Made by a program: the position numbers and the translations under genes
Assembly: GCA_937910305.1 (NCBI GenBank)
Contig: CALEPS010000167.1
Span: forward strand, 1 to 64,000
DNA length: 64,000 nucleotides
DNA from: an uncultured Bacteroidales bacterium
Lineage (GTDB): Bacteria > Bacteroidota > Bacteroidia > Bacteroidales > Paludibacteraceae
Reading direction: 5' to 3'
Notes under the pieces: model-generated
What the model saw: the letters and a program-made list of their open reading frames with translations, nothing else
Database searches by the model: none
What the model was told of the DNA's origin: nothing
In this document: piece after piece, positions 18,617-27,507 of the stretch
Position numbering within the stretch: the stretch's first letter is position 1
Layout of the letters: every line of letters starts with the position of its first letter

Positions 18617-18648
18617 TTTGCACATGTCGAAAAAAAGCAGTACCTTTG
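18617..18648 (+). promoter_or_regulatory. Promoter for valS
   Basis: TTTG (18617-18620), 20 bp, TACCTTTG (18641-18648), with the extended upstream box TTTGCACATGTC. The leader to the ATG at 18694 contains the short repeat AATCGTAAATTGTAAAATCG. Confidence 0.85.
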
Positions 18649-18693
18649 CACGCTTTTTATGCAATCGTAAATTGTAAAATCGTAAATAATTTT

Positions 18694-21435
18694 ATGGACT
18701 CTAAGTACAATCCTACTGAAATCGAAGCCCGCTGGTATCAATACTGGCTGGACAATAAACTCTTTCATAGCGAGCCGGACGGACGCGAACCTTACACGAT
18801 TGTTATTCCGCCGCCCAATGTGACAGGAGTACTCCATATGGGGCATGTGCTCAACGAGACGATTCAGGATATCCTCGTCCGCCGTGCACGGCTGGAAGGC
18901 AAGAACGCTTGCTGGGTGCCGGGTACCGACCATGCTTCCATTGCTACCGAGGCAAAGGTCATCAAACGCCTCAAGGAACAAGGTATCAACAAATCGGACC
19001 TTACGCGTGAACAGTTCCTTAAGCACGCTTGGGACTGGACCGACGAACACGGAGGTATCATTCTCAAACAGCTCCGCAAACTGGGTTGTTCGTGCGACTG
19101 GGATCGTACTTCTTTCACCATGGATGAGACCCGTTCCAAAGCGGTCATTCATGTTTTCTGCGATCTCTATAAAAAAGGCCTGATTTACCGCGGTCTGCGC
19201 ATGGTCAACTGGGATCCGGAGCGCCAGACAGCCCTCTCGGACGAGGAGGTCATCTATCATGACGAGCATAACAAGTTCTACTACCTGCGCTACAAAGTGG
19301 CAGAACCAGGTGTCACCAACCCTGAGACCGGAGCCGACTACGCTGTAGTGGCTACCACCCGTCCGGAGACTATCTTCGGCGATATAGCTGTCTGCATCAA
19401 CCCGAAGGAGGAGAAGAACCAGTGGCTCAAAGGCAAACATGTCATCGTGCCGGGTGTAGGACGCGTCATTCCGATCATCGAGGACCGCTACGTAGAGATC
19501 GGTTTCGGTACCGGATGCCTCAAAGTGACGCCGGCGCACGATGTGAACGACTACGCCCTCGGACAGAAATACAACCTCAAGACCATCGATATCTTCACGC
19601 CGGACGCCCATCTGAATATGGACACGGTAGAGGAAGAGTTGCAGCCTAATGTACGCAAATACCACGGCATGGACCGTTTCGACTGCCGCAAGCAGATTGT
19701 GGAGGACCTCAAAGCGCTCAACCTCGTGGAGAAGATAGAGGACTACGACAATAAAGTAGGTTACTCGGAGCGCACGAATGTACCTATCGAGCCGCGGTTG
19801 AGTCTCCAATGGTTCGTGAAGATGCAGCACTTCGCAGACATCGCGCTGCCGCCGGTGATGAACGACGAGATAGTCTTCTATCCCGCAAAATATAAGAACA
19901 CCTACCGCAACTGGCTGGAGAACATCAAAGACTGGTGTATCAGCCGTCAGCTCTGGTGGGGGCATCGTATTCCGGCATGGTATGACGCGGAACTTCTCGC
20001 CCAAACAGGCCTGGAGAACTACCCGGAGGACAAGATTATCGTAGCCGAAAGTTTGGAGGAAGCGCAACGGCTTTCGACTTTGGACTTTGGACTTTCGACT
20101 AATCTCGTTCAGGACGAAGGTGCGCTGGATACATGGTTCAGTTCGTGGCTCTGGCCGATCAGTCTCTTTGACGGCATTGAGAAACCGGGCAACAAGGAGA
20201 TCAACTATTACTACCCCACCGCAGACCTTGTTACCGGACCGGATATCATCTTCTTCTGGGTAGCACGTATGATCATGGCGGGTTATGAATACGTAGGCAA
20301 AATGCCGTTCAAGCATGTCTATTTCACAGGTATTGTGCGTGACAAACTGGGACGTAAGATGTCTAAATCGCTCGGAAACAGTCCCGATCCGCTGGACCTC
20401 ATCGAGCGTTTCGGCGCTGACGGCGTGCGGATGGGTATTCTGCTCTCTGCGCCGGCAGGAAACGACATCCTCTACGACGACTCGCTCTGCGAACAGGGAC
20501 GTAATTTCTGCAACAAGATTTGGAACTGCTTCCGCCTTGTCAAAGGCTGGGAAGTAAATGACCAAATGGAAAATGACCAAGCGGTAAATGCCCAAGCGGT
20601 CGCATGGTTCGATGCCAAACTTAGCGAGACCGAAGCTGAGGTGGCGGATTTGTTCGGCAAATACCGTCTCTCCGAAGCACTCATGGCTATCTACAAACTC
20701 TATACGGATGAGTTCAGCGGCTGGTATCTGGAGATGATCAAGCCGGCTTACCAACAGCCGATTGACCGCGCTACATACGAAGCCACGCTGGCATTCTTTG
20801 ACCGTCTCTTGAAACTGCTCCACCCCTTCATGCCGTTCATCACAGAGGAACTCTGGCACGAACTCTATACCCGCAAAGAGGGTGAATCGATCATGGTTAG
20901 TACGCCAAATCAGACTGGCGAGACACTAACGAGAGACTACCGAACAGAGACAAATACGAGAGAGAACCGGCGGCAATCAGAGGATATCTTAGCTCAAATT
21001 GAGAACCTCAAAGCCATCGTTTCCGGTGTCCGTAACATCCGTGCATCGAAAAACATCCCGCAAAAGGAGACGCTGACACTCTATTTCGACGGTGCTGACA
21101 ACTACGAATTCGCCGGACTCCTGCAGAAACTCGCAAACGTAGCAATCGCCATGCATGGCGATTCAAACGCCAACTGCGCGAAGTTCATCGTCGGCACAAC
21201 CGAGTTCGCTATTCCGATGGACAAGTTCATCAACGTGGACGAGGAGTTGAAGAAACTGGAAGCGGATCTCGCTCACCAGCAGGGATTCCTCCGCGGCGTA
21301 ATGGCAAAACTGTCCAACGAGCGTTTCGTGGCGAATGCCAAACCGGAGATTGTGGAACTGGAGCGCAAGAAAAAAGCAGATGCCGAATCACGTATCGCAT
21401 CTCTTGAAGAAGCAATCAAAGCACTCAAAGGCTAA
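18694..21435 (+). CDS. valS: Valyl-tRNA synthetase
   Basis: ValS charges tRNA-Val. The 913-residue class I synthetase has the HIGH motif in [13 protein letters not shown] near residues 42-54 and KMSKS in [14 protein letters not shown]. It also has the ValS-specific CP1 editing domain, the anticodon-binding helical domain, and the C-terminal coiled-coil arm ([17 protein letters not shown]). The ATG at 18694 ([18 protein letters not shown]) is chosen, as an upstream in-frame ATG lies in the promoter leader. Three short stretches look like in-frame mini-repeat insertions on the surface: [29 protein letters not shown] and [13 protein letters not shown]. Confidence 0.95.
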   Translation: MDSKYNPTEIEARWYQYWLDNKLFHSEPDGREPYTIVIPPPNVTGVLHMGHVLNETIQDILVRRARLEGKNACWVPGTDHASIATEAKVIKRLKEQGINKSDLTREQFLKHAWDWTDEHGGIILKQLRKLGCSCDWDRTSFTMDETRSKAVIHVFCDLYKKGLIYRGLRMVNWDPERQTALSDEEVIYHDEHNKFYYLRYKVAEPGVTNPETGADYAVVATTRPETIFGDIAVCINPKEEKNQWLKGKHVIVPGVGRVIPIIEDRYVEIGFGTGCLKVTPAHDVNDYALGQKYNLKTIDIFTPDAHLNMDTVEEELQPNVRKYHGMDRFDCRKQIVEDLKALNLVEKIEDYDNKVGYSERTNVPIEPRLSLQWFVKMQHFADIALPPVMNDEIVFYPAKYKNTYRNWLENIKDWCISRQLWWGHRIPAWYDAELLAQTGLENYPEDKIIVAESLEEAQRLSTLDFGLSTNLVQDEGALDTWFSSWLWPISLFDGIEKPGNKEINYYYPTADLVTGPDIIFFWVARMIMAGYEYVGKMPFKHVYFTGIVRDKLGRKMSKSLGNSPDPLDLIERFGADGVRMGILLSAPAGNDILYDDSLCEQGRNFCNKIWNCFRLVKGWEVNDQMENDQAVNAQAVAWFDAKLSETEAEVADLFGKYRLSEALMAIYKLYTDEFSGWYLEMIKPAYQQPIDRATYEATLAFFDRLLKLLHPFMPFITEELWHELYTRKEGESIMVSTPNQTGETLTRDYRTETNTRENRRQSEDILAQIENLKAIVSGVRNIRASKNIPQKETLTLYFDGADNYEFAGLLQKLANVAIAMHGDSNANCAKFIVGTTEFAIPMDKFINVDEELKKLEADLAHQQGFLRGVMAKLSNERFVANAKPEIVELERKKKADAESRIASLEEAIKALKG

Positions 21436-21460
21436 TAGCAAAGATTCCTCCTCCCTCAAA

Positions 21461-21519
21461 ACAACTAAAACTACTAGAACTACTAGGACTACTAGAACTA
21501 CTAGGACTACTAGAACTAC
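21461..21519 (+). repeat. ACTACTAGA/ACTACTAGG tandem repeat after valS
   Basis: About six 9-10-bp units alternate ACTACTAGAACT and ACTACTAGGACT in the valS 3' untranslated region, directly before the terminator. Confidence 0.9.
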
Positions 21520-21521
21520 AA

Positions 21522-21551
21522 AAAACAGACGCACTCAAATGCGTCTGTTTT
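21522..21551 (+). terminator. Terminator of valS
   Basis: Perfect 12-bp stem AAAACAGACGCA / TGCGTCTGTTTT with a 6-nt loop (CTCAAA). The arm itself gives the T-run. Confidence 0.9.
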
Positions 21552-21751
21552 ATTATCCCTCTAACCCTCTAATCCCCTAATCCTTTCACTTCATACATAC
21601 ATCCTTCCACCTTTCCCCATCGAATGCTGATCGTATGCTCATCGGTTGCTCATCGTATGCTCTACCCGACATCGATCTACCCAAAGTTCTACGACGTTCT
21701 TTTTATTGAATTTTCTCCCCCTTTAGGGGGTTGGGGGGCTTTTTCTCCCTT
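21552..21751. repeat. Intergenic region of short repeats
   Basis: No gene is seen. It contains a 12-bp-type repeat (21622-21662, GCTCATCGTATGCTCATCGG pattern) and the CCCTTTAGGGGG / CCTTTCAGGGGA hairpin-like element (21716-21770), which reaches the end of the next gene. Confidence 0.7.
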
Positions 21752-22099
21752 TCAGGGGAGGTCGGGAGAGGTCTTGCTCAATTCATGTTTGATGTAGTCA
21801 TACAATCGCCCTTGTATCGGCTTGTTGTATTTGCGTGCCTTCCCTACAGCCTCGTCATAACGCGCCTGCCATTCTGCCTTACGAACCGGATCATGCAGGA
21901 TGGCTTTCGTCTCGGTCATCAATGCCTTGAACCGTAGTGCTGTGGGTAGAGAGGCTTTCTTTTTCTTGGTCGCCTTACTCAATTCCGGCTTCTGACATAT
22001 AGCGGCCCACTCATAGTTGCCTGGAATATGCCGCGCATAGTGCCAACTATCCACATGCCCCTGTAAATCATCCACCAAACTTGTCCATTTTGCTTTCAT
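21752..22099 (-). CDS. Small protein of unknown function with putative operator
   Basis: A 115-residue basic protein with no signal peptide. It has an N-terminal helical part (MKAKWTSLVDDLQGHVDSWH), a Lys-rich linker (KATKKKK), and a helical C-terminal half (EWQARYDEAVGKARKYNKP). I do not recognise the family. The start MKAKW (22099) is used because the promoter TATCTTTG (22111-22104) lies only 5 bp upstream, which implies an mRNA with almost no leader. A 10-bp inverted repeat surrounds the upstream promoter box. The last codons lie in a CCTTTCAGGGGA-type intergenic repeat. It adjoins decayed phage genes. Confidence 0.6.
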   Translation of the reverse strand: MKAKWTSLVDDLQGHVDSWHYARHIPGNYEWAAICQKPELSKATKKKKASLPTALRFKALMTETKAILHDPVRKAEWQARYDEAVGKARKYNKPIQGRLYDYIKHELSKTSPDLP

Positions 22100-22103
22100 G
22101 CTG

Positions 22104-22157
22104 CAAAGATACAACAAAAAAATGACATTTCCAAATTTTCACCTTCAGAAATGTCAT
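22104..22157 (-). promoter_or_regulatory. Promoter with dyad operator
   Basis: Minus-strand TTTG (22135-22132), 20 bp, TATCTTTG (22111-22104). A perfect 10-bp inverted repeat ATGACATTTC (22122-22131) / GAAATGTCAT (22148-22157) encloses the TTTG box. This is the layout of a repressor site. Confidence 0.6.
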
Positions 22158-22282
22158 AAAATGGGATTTTTACCGCTTTGACTTTGTTCATTGCACCAGG
22201 ACTATTTTGGAATAGTGATAGTGTATGACATGACACGAATAGTTTGGGTGATGTAGAAAGCGCCAAAAACTATGCAGAATAA

Positions 22283-22507
22283 AACGCCAAAGACACCGCC
22301 GGTTGCATCCTTGTCGGACAACTCTCCGGCACTATGCTCATACACTCGCGCACTTTCGAACATGACCTGATTGCCAAACTTCAAAAACACCCCTACGATG
22401 AACACTATATTGAAATCACCACTCCGGACCGTTTCTATACTGAACATTGCAGCAGTACTCATGCTCTTGCCTGCTTGTTCAACGGCGCACGGTTTGACCT
22501 CGACTGA
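22283..22507 (+). pseudogene. C-terminal fragment of a DUF5675-like phage protein
   Basis: The open frame reads NAKDTAGCILVGQLSGTMLI and continues to FNGARFDLD before a stop. It matches my memory of the end of DUF5675 proteins, which sit in lysis modules of Bacteroidetes phages and mobile elements. The N-terminal two-thirds is missing, with a stop directly upstream. The next fragment overlaps it in another frame, as lysis genes often do. Confidence 0.45.
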
Positions 22508-22846
22508 CAACCGTCAGCAGCTCTCCAACCTCTACCACCGCGACAGCATCTATCTTCATGACAGCGCAGCAGTAATGCATAAAAAAGGAAACTCCAACAA
22601 TGCGCTTGCGCATGCTCCAACAACCGCAGGTGTTCAAACAGGCAAAGCCGTTCCCACTCATACACCCGTTGGCGCGAAAAAGAGGGCATCCGTACCGACA
22701 CTATCCAAGTAGAAACCACCCGCTCCGAGACCGTCCAAGTCCGCTATGTACCGTCCTTCTACAAGTACTGCACCGCCTTTGCCCTTCTTGTGTTCCTTGC
22801 CCTCTTGCTCCGTTTTGCATGGTGGCTCTATCGACACTTCCATTAG
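22398..22846 (+). pseudogene. Frameshifted spanin/Rz-like lipoprotein remnant
   Basis: Frame one starts MNTILKSPLRTVSILNIAAV with lipobox LPAC and the motif LYHRDSIYLHDS, typical of small phage lipoproteins beside endolysin genes. It is cut at 22712. Another frame from about 22661 carries the missing end: YTRWREKEGIRTDTIQVETT and then a membrane helix (TAFALLVFLALLLRFAWWLY). One or more indels between about 22580 and 22660 split the gene. The order resembles that of the intact lysis cassette at 45.3-46.5 kb, but the sequences differ, so this is a remnant of a different element. Confidence 0.5.
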
Positions 22847-23053
22847 TTGCTTGGACTGCCTTTTGTTGGATTGATTTTTCTCTTTCCCCAATAAGGTGTG
22901 CGCAAGCGCACGGTGTTCTTTGACATATTGTTTTCTCCCCCCCCAATAAGGTGTTCGTTACTCTCACGGCTTTGGATGATAAAATGCCTGTCAGGACAAA
23001 GAGAGCGGATACTTTTTTATGCACGCGCATGTACGCGCAATCCTTAATTGTAA

Positions 23054-23155
23054 TTAGCCGCTGAAATTATCAAACCGTATATCGGCATCATCCACACCAA
23101 GGGAGTGGAGCAGGTCGATGACCAAGACATCCGCTTCGATAACTTCGGAGGATAA
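23054..23155 (+). pseudogene. Short coding remnant, unassigned
   Basis: A 33-codon open stretch ending in TAA reads IIKPYIGIIHTKGVEQVDDQ and DIRFDNFGG. It has no start and looks like the end of a longer protein, perhaps a phage structural protein. Between it and the spanin remnant (22847-23053) I see only short palindromes such as GTGCGCAAGCGCAC and no gene. Confidence 0.3.
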
Positions 23156-23172
23156 GACCTCTATTGGATATT

Positions 23173-23214
23173 ACATAAAGAACGCGTGTACACATGTATG
23201 CGCGTTCTTTATGT
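23173..23214. terminator. Strong hairpin, probable terminator of the phage remnant
   Basis: Perfect 14-bp arms ACATAAAGAACGCG / CGCGTTCTTTATGT enclose a 14-nt centre that can itself form TACA-CA-TGTA. There is no long T-run after it. Confidence 0.6.
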
Positions 23215-23279
23215 CGGATGAGATTCTTTCTATTGCAGAGAATCCAAATAAGATGGTATAGTCCTATACTATCCTACTG

Positions 23280-24182
23280 CTAAAACCAATTAAACTGCAT
23301 AAAATTAATAGCAATACCAAACCTTGCATCCCATTGAAATCTTATACTCTTTTCTATGGTTCCACCAAGTCCTGCCCCTATATAGAAACCGAAGACACCT
23401 GTATTTCCCACAAAGAAAGTAGAACTAAAATCCGCTAACATTGAGCACGGAGCATAAGTCGTTGTTCTTCCGACAACAAGAGCCGTGGTAATGTCATATT
23501 CTAAATCCAACCAATCTCCTTGATACATTGCTGTAAAACCGATACCCGCATTCCATGTCATTTTGTCAATAGACATAGTCCGTTTTCCCGTATTCGGATC
23601 TATAGGCATGGAACGGTCTCGATAGCAAACCCAGTCATACCCAACTCCTCCAAATGCGGTAAAGCCCATACCATGTCCGACATGTAATTTCAAGTCAACA
23701 TATTCGCCCCACAAAGGACTAAAACCGACTCTTAAATGAAGATTCGGATAGAACTCCGGCATATTGCGCTCGTCCCAAACATATGGTCCAGAATCTCTCT
23801 CCTTCTTTTCTTTCCTTGGCCAGTTACTGCTTGACGAAGAGGAATTATTGTAACCATCAGAAGAGCTTGATGATGAATATACACCCGTTATATTATAATA
23901 ATGGTGCACATAGTTACCTTTCGAGCCAGAATTAGAATCGTATGTGTGCCTATATATACAATTATATCCATGAGCATCCGTGATGGTTGCATTCGAGATA
24001 CGGGTATAAGTGGTATATTGATATGAAGATATTGTTAGTGTCTTTCCTCCATAGTGCACGCGTATAGGTAGGGCAACGTTAGAACTGATTGTAAATGTTG
24101 TTCCATCAAAACGATTCTCACCCGCGGATACAGGAAATACTAATAAAAAACCACAAAGCAGAAACAATAAGCGATTTCTCAT
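23280..24182 (-). CDS. Secreted outer-membrane-like protein, unknown function
   Basis: A 300-residue protein with signal peptide 1-20 (VFPVSA). The N-terminal part (about 22-100) is Ser/Thr/Tyr-rich beta sequence. A Ser run (YSSSSSSDGYNNSSSSSSN) links to a C-terminal part (about 140-300) with barrel-like strands and a final aromatic residue (INFMQFNWF), the usual end of an outer-membrane beta-barrel. It is the last of six secreted-protein genes on this strand, in an AT-richer segment. Confidence 0.6.
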   Translation of the reverse strand: MRNRLLFLLCGFLLVFPVSAGENRFDGTTFTISSNVALPIRVHYGGKTLTISSYQYTTYTRISNATITDAHGYNCIYRHTYDSNSGSKGNYVHHYYNITGVYSSSSSSDGYNNSSSSSSNWPRKEKKERDSGPYVWDERNMPEFYPNLHLRVGFSPLWGEYVDLKLHVGHGMGFTAFGGVGYDWVCYRDRSMPIDPNTGKRTMSIDKMTWNAGIGFTAMYQGDWLDLEYDITTALVVGRTTTYAPCSMLADFSSTFFVGNTGVFGFYIGAGLGGTIEKSIRFQWDARFGIAINFMQFNWF

Positions 24183-24224
24183 AACGAAACGTTGTTTTTG
24201 TTAATAATTATAATCCATAATATG

Positions 24225-24812
24225 CTATTTCTTCCATTTAGGTCTTGTTTGTCCCATCGGGAGACGGCCACCTTCTTTCCACTCATGGTCATAGTTACCA
24301 TTCTCGTCAATAAACGCGCCATGACAATATCCAAATCCGTCATACCATTTGACTTTGGCTCGTCCATTTCTAAACTCTTCAGCGTAGTCGTAAATAGGAG
24401 GAATAACAAAATGCCCAGACATATCAATATACCCGAATCTCCAATGGAAAATACTGGTGTTGTCCCATACCTTAACGACAGCTAAGCCTTCGTTAAAATC
24501 ATTTGCCCATTCAAACTTCAAAGGTATTACAATCTTGCCTTTCTCATTAATATAGCCTGCTCTGTATTTATCGCATAACACACTCCCTTTCTCCTTATGT
24601 ACACCCTTGCGCTGAATAACATATGCCAGTCCGTCGTTGAAATACCCGGCATGTTCGTATTTGGGCTTGACCACCCACTTGTCACTGTTTTCATACTTGT
24701 AACCGAACAGACCAGTATAATCGTCCTGCACCGGAATTAGGTACTGAGCAAAAAGCCTATTACCTCCTAACATCAAGGTAATAACGCAAACAAATAAAAA
24801 TAAACGTTTCAT
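24225..24812 (-). CDS. Secreted WG-repeat protein
   Basis: The 195-residue product has signal peptide 1-22 (NRLFA). Three to four WG-type repeats follow: FGYKYENSDKWVVKPKYEHA, AGYINEKGKIVIPLKFEWA and FGYIDMSGHFVIPPIYDYA. WG repeats (named for Trp-Gly; consensus G-x-I-D-x-x-G-x-x-V-I-P) form beta structures of unclear role in surface or periplasmic proteins. It begins 4 bp after the thioredoxin/FISUMP gene, so the two are coupled. Confidence 0.75.
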   Translation of the reverse strand: MKRLFLFVCVITLMLGGNRLFAQYLIPVQDDYTGLFGYKYENSDKWVVKPKYEHAGYFNDGLAYVIQRKGVHKEKGSVLCDKYRAGYINEKGKIVIPLKFEWANDFNEGLAVVKVWDNTSIFHWRFGYIDMSGHFVIPPIYDYAEEFRNGRAKVKWYDGFGYCHGAFIDENGNYDHEWKEGGRLPMGQTRPKWKK

Positions 24813-24816
24813 GATT

Positions 24817-25911
24817 TTAATAGTTATACTTTACATCAATTACCGGGCGAATAGAAAATCCCATAAATCGTGCCCACTTTTGCACTGATACTTGTTCGTC
24901 AATGACTAAAGCATATGCAAATCTAGGATACTCATAATAATCAAAATAGGAATTCTCCGTGTAGAGCATGTCCATTGCCCACATATTGGCAGATACCTCT
25001 ACTTCTACAAGTCCTTGATCTGTTTTACATCCGGCAAGAGGAAAGAATATCGCATTTTTCGTTTTTTCGCTATACGCAATACACCCATTAACACCTCGCA
25101 AATCAAATGCTTTCCATTTTGTGTTATCTACCAGTTCCACAAATTCCTCATGCAGAGGTAAGCGCCAATTACCACCCCATTTTTGCTTTGCCACATCATC
25201 CGATACTTGTAGTCTATCAAATCGATCTATCTTGGGACCATATTTTTTGAAAAGGGGATTTTCGGAGTCATTAGGATATGCATGTTTATACGTATTCCAT
25301 GCGTATACACTTTTAGATTCAATCTCTCCCCAAGAATAATATTCTCCCATTTCTTGTGGAGAATATGCGCCGACATTACATGCTGCCCAAAGAGCTCTTG
25401 TTCCCATATCTACGGCACCTGATAAAGCCAGATGGTATTTTATACCGTCTATATCAATGATAGTGTCTGTGGAAATGGACGATACTCTTTGTTGGATATT
25501 TTTCTTTCGTTGAGCATTGTTAAATTGGTTCAAAATAGAGATGCAAGAATCGCGCATTTCGTTATAAGGCATAAATCCGGCAATAGTTGCTTTTGAGTAG
25601 AAATTATTCCTCTCATCTCTTTCATAGATAAATTGTATCATTGGGATTGCTCCGTCTTGCGTCTCATAAGAGAACCAATCTTTCTCGCGATCGATATTCA
25701 CTTTATAGAACTCTATATCAGGGAATTCTCGGGCTAATTGAGATACTATTGTTGCTTGTTGTTTGCAAGGAGCACACCAGTTGGCATAAAATTCCAATAC
25801 AATAGGTTTAGTGATGTCCAGTTCATCCCATTCGTCCTCTGTAAGATTTCGCTGGCCATACGCTACAGAGATACCTATACATAATAGAAATAAAAGATAA
25901 TAGCGTTTCAT
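24817..25911 (-). CDS. Periplasmic thioredoxin fused to a FISUMP-like domain
   Basis: The 364-residue protein has a signal peptide (1-19, SVAYG). A thioredoxin domain covers about 22-130, with active site Trp45-Cys-Ala-Pro-Cys49 and IPMIQFIY as the cis-Pro strand. Residues about 155-360 form a FISUMP-like (Fibrobacter major paralogous) domain: LWAACNVGAYSPQEMGEYYS, YSWGEIESKS, KWGGNWRLPLHEEF and FSIRPVID. The first half should exchange thiols in the periplasm. The second half is a lectin-like fold of unknown binding partner. The combination is unusual to me. The neighbouring gene encodes a separate FISUMP lipoprotein. Confidence 0.8.
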   Translation of the reverse strand: MKRYYLLFLLCIGISVAYGQRNLTEDEWDELDITKPIVLEFYANWCAPCKQQATIVSQLAREFPDIEFYKVNIDREKDWFSYETQDGAIPMIQFIYERDERNNFYSKATIAGFMPYNEMRDSCISILNQFNNAQRKKNIQQRVSSISTDTIIDIDGIKYHLALSGAVDMGTRALWAACNVGAYSPQEMGEYYSWGEIESKSVYAWNTYKHAYPNDSENPLFKKYGPKIDRFDRLQVSDDVAKQKWGGNWRLPLHEEFVELVDNTKWKAFDLRGVNGCIAYSEKTKNAIFFPLAGCKTDQGLVEVEVSANMWAMDMLYTENSYFDYYEYPRFAYALVIDEQVSVQKWARFMGFSIRPVIDVKYNY

Positions 25912-25942
25912 GACTACTAAAATTTGATTATATAGTTCAAAA

Positions 25943-26626
25943 TTATTTGCAAACAGCTCTTATAGAGAAGCCATTGTATCTATAGTCTGTGCGAACATAC
26001 CCATTACGCATGCCAACTGCTTCACGAGGGTAATCCGAATTTAAAGTTGAAGACCAATAATCACAATAACTGCCTTCACTATAATAGCGCATTCCATCAT
26101 ATTTATGTCCTGCAGCAGGTAAGAAAATCGAATTACCATTAGAAGCGGTTACGAACATTCCATAAATATTATTTAGTTTTCCCCACTCCCAAGAACAATT
26201 ATCAATCAATTCTTGCCACTCTTCAGTAGTTGGTATTCTCCATTTTTTTCCCAACAGTTGGCTAGCGACGTCGTCTTGTTCTTCTAAAACAATAAGACTG
26301 TCGATATATCCATAGGATTCCTTCGTGTTGTATTTCCAAAATTCGTAACCATCTTTATCATTAGAAAAATCATAGGTGAACCAACTATATTCGGATTTTT
26401 TCCATATTTCGCCCCATGCGTAATAGCCACCATAGACATCAGGGCGAGTAGCACCAACATTTTTATCTGCCCATTTAACGCTTACCCCCATATCCACTGC
26501 GGTGACAGAACTTGATGTCCCAGAATCAGGGATTGGGGAATTTTCCTTTTCACTGCTGCAAGACTCCATCAATAAGCAAGCGCAGAGAATAAACACATTA
26601 ACTAGCAAAAAAGACAATTTTTTCAT
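25943..26626 (-). CDS. FISUMP-domain lipoprotein
   Basis: A 227-residue protein with lipobox LMESC (Cys23), a Ser/Pro-rich linker and one FISUMP domain (about 42-227): VDMGVSVKWADKNVGATRPD, GYYAWGEIWKKSEYSW, LGKKWRIPTTEEWQELID, YWSSTLNS and GFSIRAVCK. Such domains occur in many copies in gut Bacteroidales surface lipoproteins; their ligand is unknown. Its leader (26647-26680) carries a 27-bp element repeated upstream of the next gene to the right. Confidence 0.8.
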   Translation of the reverse strand: MKKLSFLLVNVFILCACLLMESCSSEKENSPIPDSGTSSSVTAVDMGVSVKWADKNVGATRPDVYGGYYAWGEIWKKSEYSWFTYDFSNDKDGYEFWKYNTKESYGYIDSLIVLEEQDDVASQLLGKKWRIPTTEEWQELIDNCSWEWGKLNNIYGMFVTASNGNSIFLPAAGHKYDGMRYYSEGSYCDYWSSTLNSDYPREAVGMRNGYVRTDYRYNGFSIRAVCK

Positions 26627-26646
26627 ATTATTAGATTATTTGTTGA

Positions 26647-26680
26647 GCCTACTCTTTACCGGATTTTCGGCTTGCTCCGT
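26647..26680 (-). repeat. Conserved leader element, copy 1
   Basis: Minus-strand sequence AAGCCGAAAATCCGGTAAAG then AGTAGGC, ending 20 bp before the start codon of the FISUMP lipoprotein gene. It differs from copy 2 (27470-27503) at only two positions over about 27 bp. Confidence 0.7.
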
Positions 26681-26725
26681 ATGTTAATTATTATAGCAGT
26701 AGCTGTGTGAATCATATCCCGCATA

Positions 26726-27445
26726 CTACCAAGCCCATGGCAGATAATAACCAAGGGTCAGAATAAATTGGTGGGTATGTTCCGGGAAATTGTCTGCCTT
26801 GTATATTCTGTTCAATCCGAAATCCCCACCAAGGGAGACATACAAGTCCCAAAAACGCACACCACCGGCAAAACCGAACATAAAATTAAGGCGATGTTGG
26901 GCACTATATGTGTTGTTTGAACCATAAGAGTCTTCCGTATCAACGCCAAAATTTCCTAATTCGCGATCCGTTTTCATGCTAAGTCCCACATCGAACTTGG
27001 GGCCGGCATAACCGAATACAGCCAAGTTGCCATTTATCTTATACTCATACTGCACGCGGATAGGGATCTGGAGTGACACATGGTGCATACGCGCTTCCCA
27101 AGTGCCGTCATTCAAGTTATAGAAATAGCCTGCAAGTGTGAGTCCAGAAGAAAGCGAAAGTCCCGGAACTGCATCAAAACAGTAATGTGCCTGTCCACCT
27201 GCTTGGAATCCCCATCGTGGTTTGGCAGCCCCTCCGCTCGCCCGTTCCTGCTCAAAAGTCATTGGGGCGAAAACAACGGACAAGCGCCAGTGCCTGCCGT
27301 CCATAATGTTGCGTGTGGACTCCATAAATTCATTGGGATAGGCTTGTGATGAAGAAATGTTGGTTAAGGGGTTGCCTGTTTCTTCTGCGTGAACACTCAT
27401 AGCAATGAAGAGTGTTATAGACAAAAGGAAAATGATTTTTTTCAT
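26726..27445 (-). CDS. Outer-membrane beta-barrel protein (porin-like)
   Basis: The 239-residue protein has signal peptide 1-20 (MSVHA) and alternating amphipathic strands with periplasmic turns (GLSLSSGLTLAGYFYNL, NFMFGFAGGVRFWDLYVSLG), ending LGYYLPWAW with a terminal aromatic residue as barrel proteins have. It resembles the PorT-like OMP_b-brl family. Ligand or role is unknown. It shares the leader element (27470-27503) with the downstream FISUMP lipoprotein gene. Confidence 0.75.
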   Translation of the reverse strand: MKKIIFLLSITLFIAMSVHAEETGNPLTNISSSQAYPNEFMESTRNIMDGRHWRLSVVFAPMTFEQERASGGAAKPRWGFQAGGQAHYCFDAVPGLSLSSGLTLAGYFYNLNDGTWEARMHHVSLQIPIRVQYEYKINGNLAVFGYAGPKFDVGLSMKTDRELGNFGVDTEDSYGSNNTYSAQHRLNFMFGFAGGVRFWDLYVSLGGDFGLNRIYKADNFPEHTHQFILTLGYYLPWAW

Positions 27446-27469
27446 ATTGAAAATAGTTTGATTGTTTGT

Positions 27470-27503
27470 GCCTACTCTTTGTCGGATTTTCGGCTTCCCC
27501 TTG
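27470..27503 (-). repeat. Conserved leader element, copy 2
   Basis: Minus-strand AAGCCGAAAATCCGACAAAG then AGTAGGC, 24 bp before the start codon of the barrel-protein gene and after the stop of the gene upstream. Confidence 0.7.
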
Positions 27504-27507
27504 TATT

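Noticed and set aside
18397..20859. 820-codon open frame antisense to valS
   Set aside because: It mirrors the codon pattern of valS, has no promoter, no start context and no recognisable domain. ValS itself is certain.
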